Assembly (NCBI RefSeq): GCF_020149935.1
Contig: NZ_CP083757.1
Location: forward strand, 1,860,001-1,924,000
Length of the DNA: 64,000 bases
DNA from: Marinilongibacter aquaticus
GTDB taxonomy: Bacteria; Bacteroidota; Bacteroidia; Cytophagales; Spirosomataceae
Direction of reading: 5' to 3'
Below the pieces are notes generated by a model, which did not search any database, was not told the origin of the DNA, and saw only the letters and a program-made list of their open reading frames with translations. Made by a program: the position numbers and the translations under genes. Of the stretch, positions 41,122 to 49,848 are shown in pieces. Numbering within the stretch: the first letter of the stretch is position 1; every line of letters begins with the position of its first letter.

Positions 41122-42494
41122 ATGTTCATTTTTTTCATTTTATTGTAAAGCGTTTTCCTGTCAATCTGCAAAAGCTCCGCAGCCTTGCTCTTGTTGAAGT
41201 TCACTTTTTTCAAAGCCTCAATTATCATCTGATATTCGGCCTCGTTTGCGGCATTTTTCAATTGGCCGTTCATGTTCGCCTTATGCGGGGCCTGTTCAGC
41301 ATTTTCGGCAAAGCTTAACTTTTCATGGTTTACAATCTCGAAAGGCAAAGCCGCCACTTCTATCAATTCTCCATCAGAAAGCAGAGTGGCTCTTTTCACC
41401 ACATTTTTAAGCTCGCGTAAATTGCCCGGCCAATTGTATTTCAGGAAATTCTGCTTCACTTTTTCCGAGAAACCTTTCACATTCTTTTCCAGTTCCGCGT
41501 TCGTTTCGCTCAAAAAGAAGAGAGCAAATTCGAAAATATCGTTTCCTCTGTCACGTAAAGCGGGCACATCCACACTAAACTCATTAAACCTGTGGTACAA
41601 ATCTTCACGGAAACTGCCTTCGGCAATCGCTTGCGGAAGGCGTTCATTACTCGCTACCAAAATCCGCACATCCAAATCAATCTCTTTGTTTCCGCCAATT
41701 CGTTTGAGCTTCTGCTCTTGCACCACACGCAGCAGCGACACCTGCACTTCATACGATAAATTGGCCACTTCATCCAAGAAAAGCGTTCCTCCATTGGCCA
41801 TCTCAAAATGTCCGATCTTTTGGTTTACCGCACCGGTAAAAGACCCTTTCTCGTGCCCAAAAAGCTCGCTACCGGCCAATTCCTTTGAAATGGCTCCGCA
41901 ATCCATGGCCACAAAGGGCCCATCCTTCCTTTTGCTCTTCTGATGAATTGTTTTCGCGATGGCCTCTTTACCCGAACCACTTTCACCGTAGATGATCACC
42001 GAAAAGTTGGTGGGTGCCACCAAATCGATTTGCTTCATGAGGTTTTTCGAAATCGGACTTGTACCGAAAATATATTTCGACTTTTTGCTATCGGGTTTGC
42101 TAACAGCCGCTTTCTCGTTTACGGTTTCTCCACCTTTTTGACTCAAAGCTTTTTTAATCGTAAGCAAAATTTCGTCGGGAAAAAGAGGTTTGGTCACGTA
42201 GTCGAAAGCCCCCATTTTCATGACATTGATCGCCACTTTAATATCCGAATAACCGGTAATCACGATCACTGGCAATTCGGGCATCATTTCCTTGGCTTTC
42301 TTCAGCACCTCGGTACCGTCGATATCACCAAGTTTAAAATCCGTCAGCAGCAGGTCGGGCTTAAAATCAGATACTTTTTTCAATCCAGAAATCCCCGATA
42401 AGGCGGTTTCTACCTTATAGCCGTTTTTACTCAGAAAACGGTTCATCAATAGGCAAATATCCTTATCGTCGTCGATCACCAAAACTTTGTTCAT
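41118..42494 (-). CDS. Sigma-54-dependent response regulator (NtrC type)
   Basis: 458 residues. Receiver domain 1-120 (VIDDDKDICLLMNRFL, phospho-Asp in LLLTDFKLGDIDG, VITGYSDI, KPLFPDE), AAA+ domain about 145-375 with Walker A GESGSGKEAIAKTIHQ, the sigma-54-contacting loop GSFTGA, Walker B GGTLFLDEVANL and arginine-finger region, then a Fis-type HTH at the C-terminus (VNFNKSKAAELLQIDRKTLYNK, in parts). Activates sigma-54 promoters by ATP-driven remodelling. It begins one base after the rpoN stop on the minus strand and is coupled to the downstream kinase. Confidence 0.95.
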   Translation of the reverse strand: MNKVLVIDDDKDICLLMNRFLSKNGYKVETALSGISGLKKVSDFKPDLLLTDFKLGDIDGTEVLKKAKEMMPELPVIVITGYSDIKVAINVMKMGAFDYVTKPLFPDEILLTIKKALSQKGGETVNEKAAVSKPDSKKSKYIFGTSPISKNLMKQIDLVAPTNFSVIIYGESGSGKEAIAKTIHQKSKRKDGPFVAMDCGAISKELAGSELFGHEKGSFTGAVNQKIGHFEMANGGTLFLDEVANLSYEVQVSLLRVVQEQKLKRIGGNKEIDLDVRILVASNERLPQAIAEGSFREDLYHRFNEFSVDVPALRDRGNDIFEFALFFLSETNAELEKNVKGFSEKVKQNFLKYNWPGNLRELKNVVKRATLLSDGELIEVAALPFEIVNHEKLSFAENAEQAPHKANMNGQLKNAANEAEYQMIIEALKKVNFNKSKAAELLQIDRKTLYNKMKKMNM

Positions 42495-42495
42495 A

Positions 42496-43833
42496 CTATA
42501 AGGCTCTTCTATATTTTGAAGAGAGAATATTCAAACTCTCTCTGTATTTTGTTATTGTTCGTCTTGTCAATTTCACGCCGCTCTCTTCCAATCGTACTTG
42601 AATTTGAGCATCGGTCAAAGGCTCATTTTTATCTTCGTTTTCCACCAAATGGCTCACAAAATCCTGAACCTCACGGTTACTGATATACTCGCCGTTGTTT
42701 TTCTGAATGGCCTCGGAAAACAAACTTTTCATCGACACTGTACCAAAAGGTGTTTCCACGAATTTCTGACTTGTCACTCGTGAAATTGTAGAAATGTTAC
42801 GCCCAGTTATCTCGGCTACATCTTTCAAAATCATCGGTTTCAAATCGCCCAAGTTCCCAGAAAGAAAATAAGCTTCCTGCAAACGCACCACCGCCGCTAT
42901 ACATGCCGACATGGTTTTGTAACGCTCTTCCAAGGCCTCCATAAACCATTGGGCACTGTGGCTTTTCCGTGCCAGAAAAGCTTTTGTTTTCTTATCGGCT
43001 CCCTTTTCCAAGCTGTGCAAATAAGCCTCGTTGAATTGCAAGCGTCGCTTATCGCCCACCAAAATACCCGCTACAACTTCCCCGTTTCGCCACTCCACTT
43101 TGTATTCAGGAAGGATTTCTTCTTGAAACTCTGTACCTACTTCGAAGCCAAAAAACGGATAAGGCTTCAAAGAGGCAATTGCCTGCAACGCTTCCGACAA
43201 CTCCTCTTGTTCTACGTGCAGATTGTTCTGCAAACTTTCGAAATCGCGTTCTCCCAGTTCTTCAAAACACTCTGTTACAATTTGCCTCACCAAGCTTCCC
43301 AAACCAAGTTCCTCGGCCTGACAAAGAATATAATTGGGCAAACTATCCGAAGCTACACCTTTAGGCTCCAAGGCTTGAATACGGGCACGGCTTTGGGCAA
43401 TTTCCTCTTTTGTATAAAAAACGTTTCCGGCGAATGAAATTATATCCTCCAATTCTTCATCCGTACTTTTCAAAAAGCCCTTCTCATCCACCGAACCCAG
43501 AATAAACAAATCGAGTAATTCTTCCCTTTCACTCAAACTTGCAAACTTCACCTGCTCTTTCAATTCGGCCAAAAGATCGGCCGAGCAGGCCCTTTGGTTC
43601 TCCAGGGCTGTCATAGCCCCTGTACGGTCTGCATTGTTTGTGGGCAGCACCCTTTTGATATCGAAATCCCAATTTTCTTCCTCCTCTTCCAAAAGCGGAT
43701 TTTCCTCAATTTCCTGACGAATTCGCTCTTCTACTTCCAATTCGTTTAATTGCAGAAAGTTTAAGAACTGAATCTGCTGAGGATTGATCTTAAGTGTTTG
43801 CTTTTGGGTTTGAATCAGCTTTTGAACAGGCAT
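42496..43833 (-). CDS. rpoN: RNA polymerase sigma-54 factor
   Basis: 445 residues from ATG 43833 (MPVQKLIQTQKQTLKINPQQ); a longer frame to 43896 lacks family similarity. Region I has the Gln-rich QIQFLNFLQLNELEVEERIRQEIEENPLLEE (in parts). The core-binding and DNA-binding regions contain MILKDVAEITGRNISTISRV and FGTVSMKSLFSEA, and the RpoN box reads LTRRTITKYRE near residue 423-433 (canonical ARRTVAKYRE). It is the first gene of a four-gene run with an activator and two kinases. Confidence 0.95.
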   Translation of the reverse strand: MPVQKLIQTQKQTLKINPQQIQFLNFLQLNELEVEERIRQEIEENPLLEEEEENWDFDIKRVLPTNNADRTGAMTALENQRACSADLLAELKEQVKFASLSEREELLDLFILGSVDEKGFLKSTDEELEDIISFAGNVFYTKEEIAQSRARIQALEPKGVASDSLPNYILCQAEELGLGSLVRQIVTECFEELGERDFESLQNNLHVEQEELSEALQAIASLKPYPFFGFEVGTEFQEEILPEYKVEWRNGEVVAGILVGDKRRLQFNEAYLHSLEKGADKKTKAFLARKSHSAQWFMEALEERYKTMSACIAAVVRLQEAYFLSGNLGDLKPMILKDVAEITGRNISTISRVTSQKFVETPFGTVSMKSLFSEAIQKNNGEYISNREVQDFVSHLVENEDKNEPLTDAQIQVRLEESGVKLTRRTITKYRESLNILSSKYRRAL

Positions 43834-44028
43834 AAGAGTGGTATTTTGTACAAACTCTTTCAAAATGAAGTCCAAAATGATCCACAGACAATGCAAAACT
43901 TCTGCATGCGTTTATAATGAACTCAAAACGAAACAATTAGTACCGGTAAAAAAATAAGGGAGACATTAAACAAATATAAAAATTGTAACAGGAAATCGTA
44001 GAAACTATTCCCCAAAAAGAGTAAAGCC

Positions 44029-45405
44029 ATGCACATAGACAAACGGTTGCTCAAAATCATATTCGCCACATCGCTCACATTGCTCCTGCTTCTGAGTGTA
44101 ATGGCCTATGACCGCCTTTCGAGCTTCAAAAAACATGCAAACACCATCGACAATTCAAATAAAGTACTCTTGGCGATCTCTAATCTGCGTTCGGGCTTTA
44201 ATACGACAATCGCCGACCAGAGGAGTTACCTTTTGACCAAAAACCAGACGTATTTCAATCAATTTCAAGCCGAAAAAGACTCGCTGAGGCACACCTTGCA
44301 ACTGTACAAAAAACTGACTCGCGGAAACAAAGAGCACGCTGCATATGCAAAAAAACTGCAAGAAGTGGCCGACAAACGCATACAAAGCCTTTTGGTTGAA
44401 GTGATCAACGACACCTCCACGGCCAGGTACAAATATGTACAAAACGAACTCATTGAAAAGAACGAAAATGTCAATTCCAATTTCTTCGAATTACTGAACA
44501 CAATCGACGCACACGAAAAACAATTGCTGAGCAAACGCCTGGCCATTAAAGAGTTTGAAGAGCAATTTGCTCCTTTTCTGCTTTTCGTTTTGGCCCTGAC
44601 CGCCCTCGCCATTATCACGTATTCGTTTCTGCTCCTGAATCAGGAACTCGACGACCGAGAAACAACCACATTCTTGCTGCAAGAGAATGTAGAAAACCTC
44701 AATCGATCGAACAAAGAACTTGAAGCGTACGCCTATGTCGCTTCGCACGATTTGCAAGAACCGCTGCGGAAAATCCGAATGTTTAGCGATATGCTGCTGA
44801 AAAACAAAAGTTCTTCGCTCGACGAACAGGCATTGGGGCTGCTTGAACGCATGAACACCTCGTCGGAAAGAATGACCAACCTGATCAAAGATCTACTTTC
44901 ACTCTCAAGGCTAAACGCAGAAGGCATAGAGTTTGAAACTGTAGACCTCAACAAAGTGGTAGAGGAAACCGCTCGTGAGTTTGAAGATCAGCTGTCGGAA
45001 ATAGAATTTGACGTGGGACAATTGCCCACCATCTTGGCCCACAAAGGCCAAATGTATCAGTTGTTTCAAAACCTTATTGGGAACGCCCTGAAATTTCGCA
45101 AAAAAAATAAAGATGCGTATATTCGAATACGGGCGTACGAAAAAACTCGCTATGAAGAAGATACACCCATCGAATATCACCTGATCGTGATAAAAGACAA
45201 TGGGCAGGGCTTCGACAACACATATAAAGATAAAATGTTTTCCATTTTCGGTCGTTTAGAGAAAACATCACAAATTGAAGGAACAGGTATTGGCCTTTCT
45301 ATTTGTTCACGAATAATGGAAAACCATAAGGGACAAATTGATGCGATAGGAGAGCCAAACGTAGGGGCGGAATTCCACCTACAATTTCCGAAACAAACCG
45401 TATAA
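44029..45405 (+). CDS. CHASE3-type membrane histidine kinase
   Basis: 458 residues. TM1 at about 8-25 (LLKIIFATSLTLLLLLSV), a helical periplasmic CHASE3 domain about 30-180 (LRSGFNTTIADQRSYLLTKN), TM2 near 185-207, then a coil leading to YVASHDLQEPLRKIRMFSDM with the phospho-His near 240, and HATPase boxes LFQNLIGNALKF, VIKDNGQGFDN and IEGTGIGLSICSRIM. Ligand unknown. The stop overlaps the next ATG (TAATG), so it is coupled to the single-domain receiver at 45405. It is divergent from rpoN. Confidence 0.93.
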   Translation: MHIDKRLLKIIFATSLTLLLLLSVMAYDRLSSFKKHANTIDNSNKVLLAISNLRSGFNTTIADQRSYLLTKNQTYFNQFQAEKDSLRHTLQLYKKLTRGNKEHAAYAKKLQEVADKRIQSLLVEVINDTSTARYKYVQNELIEKNENVNSNFFELLNTIDAHEKQLLSKRLAIKEFEEQFAPFLLFVLALTALAIITYSFLLLNQELDDRETTTFLLQENVENLNRSNKELEAYAYVASHDLQEPLRKIRMFSDMLLKNKSSSLDEQALGLLERMNTSSERMTNLIKDLLSLSRLNAEGIEFETVDLNKVVEETAREFEDQLSEIEFDVGQLPTILAHKGQMYQLFQNLIGNALKFRKKNKDAYIRIRAYEKTRYEEDTPIEYHLIVIKDNGQGFDNTYKDKMFSIFGRLEKTSQIEGTGIGLSICSRIMENHKGQIDAIGEPNVGAEFHLQFPKQTV

Positions 45406-45827
45406 TGAAAAAATATTCAATTTTGATTGCCGACGATGACCCGGACGATCAATTCTTGATTCAAACAGCGTTTGAAGAGATCAACACGCATTGCTCCATT
45501 GATTTTGTACACGACGGAGAACAACTGCAAAACAAACTGAAAGACCTTTCGAAAGTGGGCAAATTGCCCCACCTTCTGCTCATGGATTTGAACATGCCCA
45601 AAATAGACGGCAGAAGCTTATTGGTTTGGCTGAAAAAGAACAAAGACTTTCGCCACATTCCGGCTCTTATTCTTTCCACATCGGGAGCCGAAGAAGAAGT
45701 GAAAAACGCCTATGCCAATGGAGCCGCAGCCTATGTGGTAAAACCTGCAGAGTACAATGCCTTGCTGGCATTCCTCGAAAACCTCACTCGTTTTTATTTC
45801 GGCTCGGCCACCCTCAGCAGCTATTAA
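45405..45827 (+). CDS. Single-domain response regulator (Rcp1-like)
   Basis: 140 residues, a receiver domain only. Acidic pocket in IADDDPDDQFLI, phospho-Asp in LLLMDLNMPKIDG, LSTSGAEEE and the conserved Lys in VVKPAEY. The DDDPDD start is typical of the Rcp1/CheY-like receivers that partner bacteriophytochrome or CHASE3 kinases. With no output domain it must act by phosphotransfer or protein binding. One-base overlap with the kinase gene. Confidence 0.93.
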   Translation: MKKYSILIADDDPDDQFLIQTAFEEINTHCSIDFVHDGEQLQNKLKDLSKVGKLPHLLLMDLNMPKIDGRSLLVWLKKNKDFRHIPALILSTSGAEEEVKNAYANGAAAYVVKPAEYNALLAFLENLTRFYFGSATLSSY

Positions 45828-45833
45828 AAAAAA

Positions 45834-45853
45834 GCCCGACAAATTAGTCGGGC
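45834..45853. terminator. Bidirectional terminator
   Basis: GCCCGAC (45834-45840) pairs with GTCGGGC (45847-45853) around AAATTA. It is preceded by eight A (T-run for the minus strand) and followed by CCTTT, lying between the receiver gene and the coiled-coil gene. Confidence 0.78.
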
Positions 45854-45889
45854 CCTTTCTGAAAGATACAACAAGTGTTACAAAAAAAA

Positions 45890-46825
45890 CTATCTCAATC
45901 TAAAGTCTACGGTACCGTAGTAGTTGTTTTTTGAGTATACCTTACCTTTATAAAAACCAGTTTCCAAGCCATCGGGTACGTCCACTTTGAACGAAATCAC
46001 CTGAGGAGCCTCACTGGCATCAATGTCTTTTTTGGCATGAACCTGCACAGGAATTGAACCGGTCTTGGTGTCAATGCTGATCTCTTCAGAATACCCAGGC
46101 AATGGATTAATCTGATCATCGAACAAGCTCAAATAAAGTGTTTCTTTATCTTTCAAATTCTGCTGAAGGAAATCGGGCATCAAGAAAGAAACCGTAATTG
46201 TACGGGCTTTTTTCGCCTTGCTTGTCAGTTTTCCATTTCTGGCCATCACCTCTACTCTGAAATTATCTGCCGGAGCATCGTAAATTACTTTAGCATATCT
46301 TGTTTCTAAGTCTTTGAAATCGGCTTCCAAGGCCGCGTACTTTTCTTCCCACTGAGCTACTTCATCTTTCAAATCCGCATTTTCCTTTTCAAGTTCAGGA
46401 ATCACTTTCAACTCTTCGGCCATTTGGTCTTTCACTTTGTTCAATTCGAACAGTTGATTTTGAAGGCTGTCGATTTGCTGCTCACGCAAAGCCTGCTCAG
46501 CCAACATTTTTTCGCGTTTCTTGTTGGCTACATACGAATAACTCTTTCTTTTAGCCTCTACAGCTTCCATTTCTTCCAATTTCGCTGCCGCCTCTTCCGA
46601 TTCCTTGATTTTCGCTTCCAATTCAGCAGAAAGCTGATTTACGCGATTTTCCAGACCGTCGCGTTTTTCGGCCAACTCTTGCGTTTCTACTTTATTCGCC
46701 TGAAGCTCATCTTTGGCTTCGTTCGCTTCTTGAAACTGATATGCCCCCACAATACCGGCAGCCGCAAATGCCACGCCCAACAGGATGGCTACATAATTTG
46801 TCTTTTTTACATTTGGATTTTCCAT
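45890..46825 (-). CDS. Membrane-anchored coiled-coil protein of unknown function
   Basis: 311 residues from ATG 46825 (MENPNVKKTNYVAILLG). One N-terminal membrane helix (YVAILLGVAFAAAGIVGAY, about 11-29), then a long coiled coil rich in Glu/Lys/Leu (about 35-190), and a C-terminal beta-rich domain (FRVEVMARNGKLTSKAKKA, TITVSFLMPDFL, SFKVDVPDGLETGFYKGKVYS, in parts). The domain resembles nothing I can name. Most of the protein would project into the periplasm. It is divergent from the esterase gene over a 234-base region with two palindromes. Confidence 0.75.
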   Translation of the reverse strand: MENPNVKKTNYVAILLGVAFAAAGIVGAYQFQEANEAKDELQANKVETQELAEKRDGLENRVNQLSAELEAKIKESEEAAAKLEEMEAVEAKRKSYSYVANKKREKMLAEQALREQQIDSLQNQLFELNKVKDQMAEELKVIPELEKENADLKDEVAQWEEKYAALEADFKDLETRYAKVIYDAPADNFRVEVMARNGKLTSKAKKARTITVSFLMPDFLQQNLKDKETLYLSLFDDQINPLPGYSEEISIDTKTGSIPVQVHAKKDIDASEAPQVISFKVDVPDGLETGFYKGKVYSKNNYYGTVDFRLR

Positions 46826-46966
46826 AGCAAATGAATTGTTTTTTTTCACAGATCCTCTAAAAATCACATTCCAAAGGCTTTAAGCTAAAAAAACGGCAAC
46901 ATTTTGGGCAAGCCGCTACCCAATTGTTCGCGATCGTGGAAAATATGTAGCAAAAGTGGGCAATCA

Positions 46967-46982
46967 TTCTACAATTGTAGAA
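46967..46982. promoter_or_regulatory. Perfect 16-bp palindrome, operator-like
   Basis: TTCTACAATTGTAGAA reads the same on both strands. It lies in the spacer between the divergent coiled-coil gene (start 46825) and the esterase gene (start about 47060), a typical place for a dimeric repressor site. No binder can be named. Confidence 0.45.
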
Positions 46983-46988
46983 ATTTGA

Positions 46989-47013
46989 GGAAATATGACC
47001 ACAATCATATTCC
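46989..47013. promoter_or_regulatory. Second inverted repeat in the same spacer
   Basis: GGAAATATGA and TCATATTCC flank a six-base centre CCACAA, with one extra A in the left arm. It follows the 16-base palindrome by seven bases. Could be an operator or chance in AT-rich sequence. Confidence 0.3.
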
Positions 47014-47059
47014 CATACCTTCTCGGGAATATTATTTTTTAGCTTTTTATTATACGGTC

Positions 47060-47977
47060 ATGTCAACTATGAAACAGCTCTCCATTTATCTTCTATTTTT
47101 ATCACTTTCAGGGCTTTCTTGCCAAAGTTTTGAGCTCGCAGAACCCTTTAAATTCAGCAGCAAAGCAGAGACCTTAGCCGGCCATTTGCATGCCGACACA
47201 GTGAGTCATTACAGTACATTTTATAACCTGAAATACGGAAAAGAGCCCAATCAAGTATACGATTTGTACCTCCCGGCTAGGCAAGACAACCGGAAAGATA
47301 TGCAATCGGTGTCCCTTATTTTGGTACACGGTGGCGGCTGGGCCTTACTCGACAAATCTTTCCTGAACCCATATGTGGAGTCCTTTAAAAAGCAGGGTTT
47401 AAATGTGACCATTTTTAACATAAACCATAGACTAGCAGACAGAAACGAAATTAATTTCCCCGAAATAATGGACGATTTCCGCACCTTTTTTGCCCATCAC
47501 GATAGCCTTCGCGACAGCCTTCACCTGAACAACAAAAAGGTTCTTTGGGGTTACAGTTCTGGTGGCCATTTGGCCCTCAGCTACGCATACATGTACGGCT
47601 ATAAAAACATTGACGCCACGGTGGCCATTGTGGCCCCAACCGACTTGAGCGACCCCAAAATACATGAACACATTTACGACGACAAAGGCCGGAATTTGTG
47701 CACCTACCTGATCGGCCAAAGTTTCGAAGAAGCTCCGCACGAATTCCGTATGGCGAGCCCCATAAATTATGTCACGAAAGACACGCCTCCCACCCTTTTG
47801 ATCTATGGAGGGAGCGATTTTTTAGTAGACCAATCGCAAGGGCAACGTTTGCATGAAAAACTGACGAAAGTCAAAGTACATAACCACTTCGAACTTGTCC
47901 CAGATGCCACACACGATATGGACGGCAAAACGCACGAATTGATCGCACAAAGCGTGGAGTTTTTGAACGGCCTATAG
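47060..47977 (+). CDS. Secreted alpha/beta-hydrolase (carboxylesterase-like)
   Basis: 305 residues from ATG 47060 (MSTMKQLSIYLLFLSLSGLSC); ATG 47069 is an alternative. The N-terminus is a signal peptide, possibly a lipoprotein signal with Cys after GLS. Oxyanion motif VHGGGWALLD, nucleophile elbow GYSSGGHLALSYA with Ser, Asp in IYGGSDFLVD and His in PDATHDMDG complete a hydrolase triad. It fits the BD-FAE/HSL-like group (feruloyl or acetyl esterases, kynurenine formamidase-like). Substrate unknown. Confidence 0.85.
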   Translation: MSTMKQLSIYLLFLSLSGLSCQSFELAEPFKFSSKAETLAGHLHADTVSHYSTFYNLKYGKEPNQVYDLYLPARQDNRKDMQSVSLILVHGGGWALLDKSFLNPYVESFKKQGLNVTIFNINHRLADRNEINFPEIMDDFRTFFAHHDSLRDSLHLNNKKVLWGYSSGGHLALSYAYMYGYKNIDATVAIVAPTDLSDPKIHEHIYDDKGRNLCTYLIGQSFEEAPHEFRMASPINYVTKDTPPTLLIYGGSDFLVDQSQGQRLHEKLTKVKVHNHFELVPDATHDMDGKTHELIAQSVEFLNGL

Positions 47978-48063
47978 CAAAGATCTTATAATAGTGGTTA
48001 GATTAGCTAAACAACAATCCTCGTTGCCGTTGGCGATGGGGATTTTCATTTTCTAAGGAAAAC

Positions 48064-48091
48064 TTATCCACAAATCCGAAACTTATCTACA
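48064..48091 (+). promoter_or_regulatory. Two DnaA-box-like sequences upstream of parA
   Basis: TTATCCACA (48064-48072) is a perfect consensus DnaA box. TTATCTACA (48083-48091) has one mismatch. They are direct repeats 19 bases apart, 68-95 bases before the parA ATG. One more consensus match occurs inside the GMC gene, so single matches can be chance; the pair with this context is more notable. No AT-rich unwinding element or box cluster was seen. Confidence 0.4.
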
Positions 48092-48128
48092 ATCAAACCC
48101 TTAGGCCCACGATGCTTTGAAAATAGGC

Positions 48129-48136
48129 TATATTTG
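48129..48136 (+). promoter_or_regulatory. Candidate -7 box for parA
   Basis: TATATTTG matches TAnnTTTG, 23 bases before the ATG at 48159. The -33 partner is not clear. Confidence 0.45.
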
Positions 48137-48158
48137 TAATTCGCAAAAAAGCTGTGAT

Positions 48159-48995
48159 ATGGGAAAAATAGTTTCTATTGTTAATCAAAAGGGCGGAGTA
48201 GGCAAGACCACAACCGCTATCAATCTTTCGGCTTCATTGGCCATTCTCGACTATAAAGTATTGATCATCGACACCGATCCGCAGGCCAATGCTGGCTCGG
48301 GCTTGGGTATCGACAGCAAAGAACACGAGCACAATATATATTCTTCCCTCATTGGAGAATCGGATATCAAAAAATGCATTTTGTCCACAGAAATCCCCAA
48401 TCTTGATGTCATTCCTTCTCATATCGATCTGGCCGGTTTCGAATTGGAAATTGTAAACCAAGTAGCTCGCGAATATATTTTGAAGGAGTTGATTCAACCT
48501 TTGAAAAGCGATTACGATTTCATTTTCATCGACTGCTCGCCTTCATTGGGCCTAATGGTTATCAACTCGATTGTGGCTTCGGATTCTGTACTTATCCCTG
48601 TGCAATGCGAATACTTCGCTCTGGAGGGAATCGCGAAATTGCAGAACACCGTCGATATCATCAAAAAACGCCTCAACCCGGAATTGGAGCTTGAAGGCTA
48701 TGTGCTGACCATGTACGACGGCCGAACCAACCTTTCGAAAATGGTGGTGGAAGATGTGCGAAACTATTTTGGAGACAACTGTTTGGAAACCATTGTCCCA
48801 CGAAATGTGAAATTGGCCGAGGCTCCAAGTTACGGCGTACCCGCCTTGTTGATGTTCTCTGGTGAAAAAGGAGAAGAATTCGACTTGAAATTCCTCGAAA
48901 ACAAAGGAGCGATAAGCTATGTCGACTTGGCCAAAGAACTTTTGAAAAGAAACGATTTACCCGAATTCAAATCTGAACTCGAACCAAGTATATAA
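48159..48995 (+). CDS. parA: Chromosome partitioning ATPase ParA (Soj-like)
   Basis: 278 residues from ATG 48159 (MGKIVSIVNQKGGVGKTTTA); upstream frame to 48117 is not needed. Deviant Walker A KGGVGKTTT, switch I IDTDPQANAGSG, Walker B FIFIDCSPSLG, and the C-terminal DNA-binding Arg region (KNDLPEF side) fit chromosomal ParA. It binds DNA non-specifically as an ATP dimer and is driven by ParB. parB follows after two bases. No parS-like CACGTG-centred site of the usual form was found nearby. Confidence 0.95.
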   Translation: MGKIVSIVNQKGGVGKTTTAINLSASLAILDYKVLIIDTDPQANAGSGLGIDSKEHEHNIYSSLIGESDIKKCILSTEIPNLDVIPSHIDLAGFELEIVNQVAREYILKELIQPLKSDYDFIFIDCSPSLGLMVINSIVASDSVLIPVQCEYFALEGIAKLQNTVDIIKKRLNPELELEGYVLTMYDGRTNLSKMVVEDVRNYFGDNCLETIVPRNVKLAEAPSYGVPALLMFSGEKGEEFDLKFLENKGAISYVDLAKELLKRNDLPEFKSELEPSI

Positions 48996-48997
48996 TT

Positions 48998-49840
48998 ATG
49001 GGCAAAGGACTAGGATCTCTTCTAAGCGATAGCGATTTGGTTGTTTCGAAAGAAGTAGCTTCGTTTCAGGGAGTGAAAGAAATCCCTGTAGGCAAAGTGG
49101 TAGCCAATCCTTACCAACCCAGACAAGAATTCGACGAAGAGGCCTTGCAAGAACTGGCCGAATCGATTGGCATTCACGGCATAATTCAACCCATCACCGT
49201 ACGCGAACAAGACGGCAGCTATGAACTGATCTCTGGGGAAAGGCGACTAAAAGCAGCCAAGCGAGCGGGTCTTGAACAAGTGCCCGCCTATATTCGAAAC
49301 GTAGACGACCAGCGTTCGCTCGAAATGGCCTTGATTGAGAACATTCAGCGACAAAACCTCAATGCCATCGAGATAGCCCTTTCCTTTCGTCGCATGATAG
49401 ACGAATGCGAGCTGAAGCAAGAAGAACTGGGCAGCCGTGTGGGGAAAAACCGCACCACAGTCAACAATTATTTACGCTTATTGCAGCTTCCGGCGGCCGT
49501 TCAATCGGCCATCACTTTGGGGAAAATCTCAATGGGACAGGCCCGTCCATTGATTACGCTGGAAGATGAGGATTTTCAAATTGAACTTCTCAATAAGATC
49601 ATCAAACAAGGCCTTTCGGCCCGTAAAGTAGAGCAATTGGTAAAAATCAATGCCAGCAATGAAATGTCTCCATTGGAAACATACAGAGAAGACATGCGAA
49701 TTGAAGAACTCTCTTTGAAAGGCCGAACCATACACCCTGTGAAGATCAAAATCAGCCAAATTGATAAAGGATACATTTCGCTTCCATTTGAGGATGAAAA
49801 GGAATTGGCAGATTTGCTAGCCAAACTGAACGAGAATTAA
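48998..49840 (+). CDS. parB: Chromosome partitioning protein ParB (Spo0J-like)
   Basis: 280 residues. N-terminal CTP-binding fold with NPYQPRQEFDEEALQELAESI, ELISGERRLKAAKRAGLEQVPAYIR (in parts; GERR box) and ALIENIQRQNLNAIEIA, then a central HTH (ELGSRVGKNRTTVNNYLRLLQLP, in parts) and a C-terminal dimerisation segment. It binds parS and slides on DNA when CTP-bound. Two bases separate it from parA, nine bases from dnaB, so they form an operon. Confidence 0.95.
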   Translation: MGKGLGSLLSDSDLVVSKEVASFQGVKEIPVGKVVANPYQPRQEFDEEALQELAESIGIHGIIQPITVREQDGSYELISGERRLKAAKRAGLEQVPAYIRNVDDQRSLEMALIENIQRQNLNAIEIALSFRRMIDECELKQEELGSRVGKNRTTVNNYLRLLQLPAAVQSAITLGKISMGQARPLITLEDEDFQIELLNKIIKQGLSARKVEQLVKINASNEMSPLETYREDMRIEELSLKGRTIHPVKIKISQIDKGYISLPFEDEKELADLLAKLNEN

Positions 49841-49848
49841 AGCAGAAA

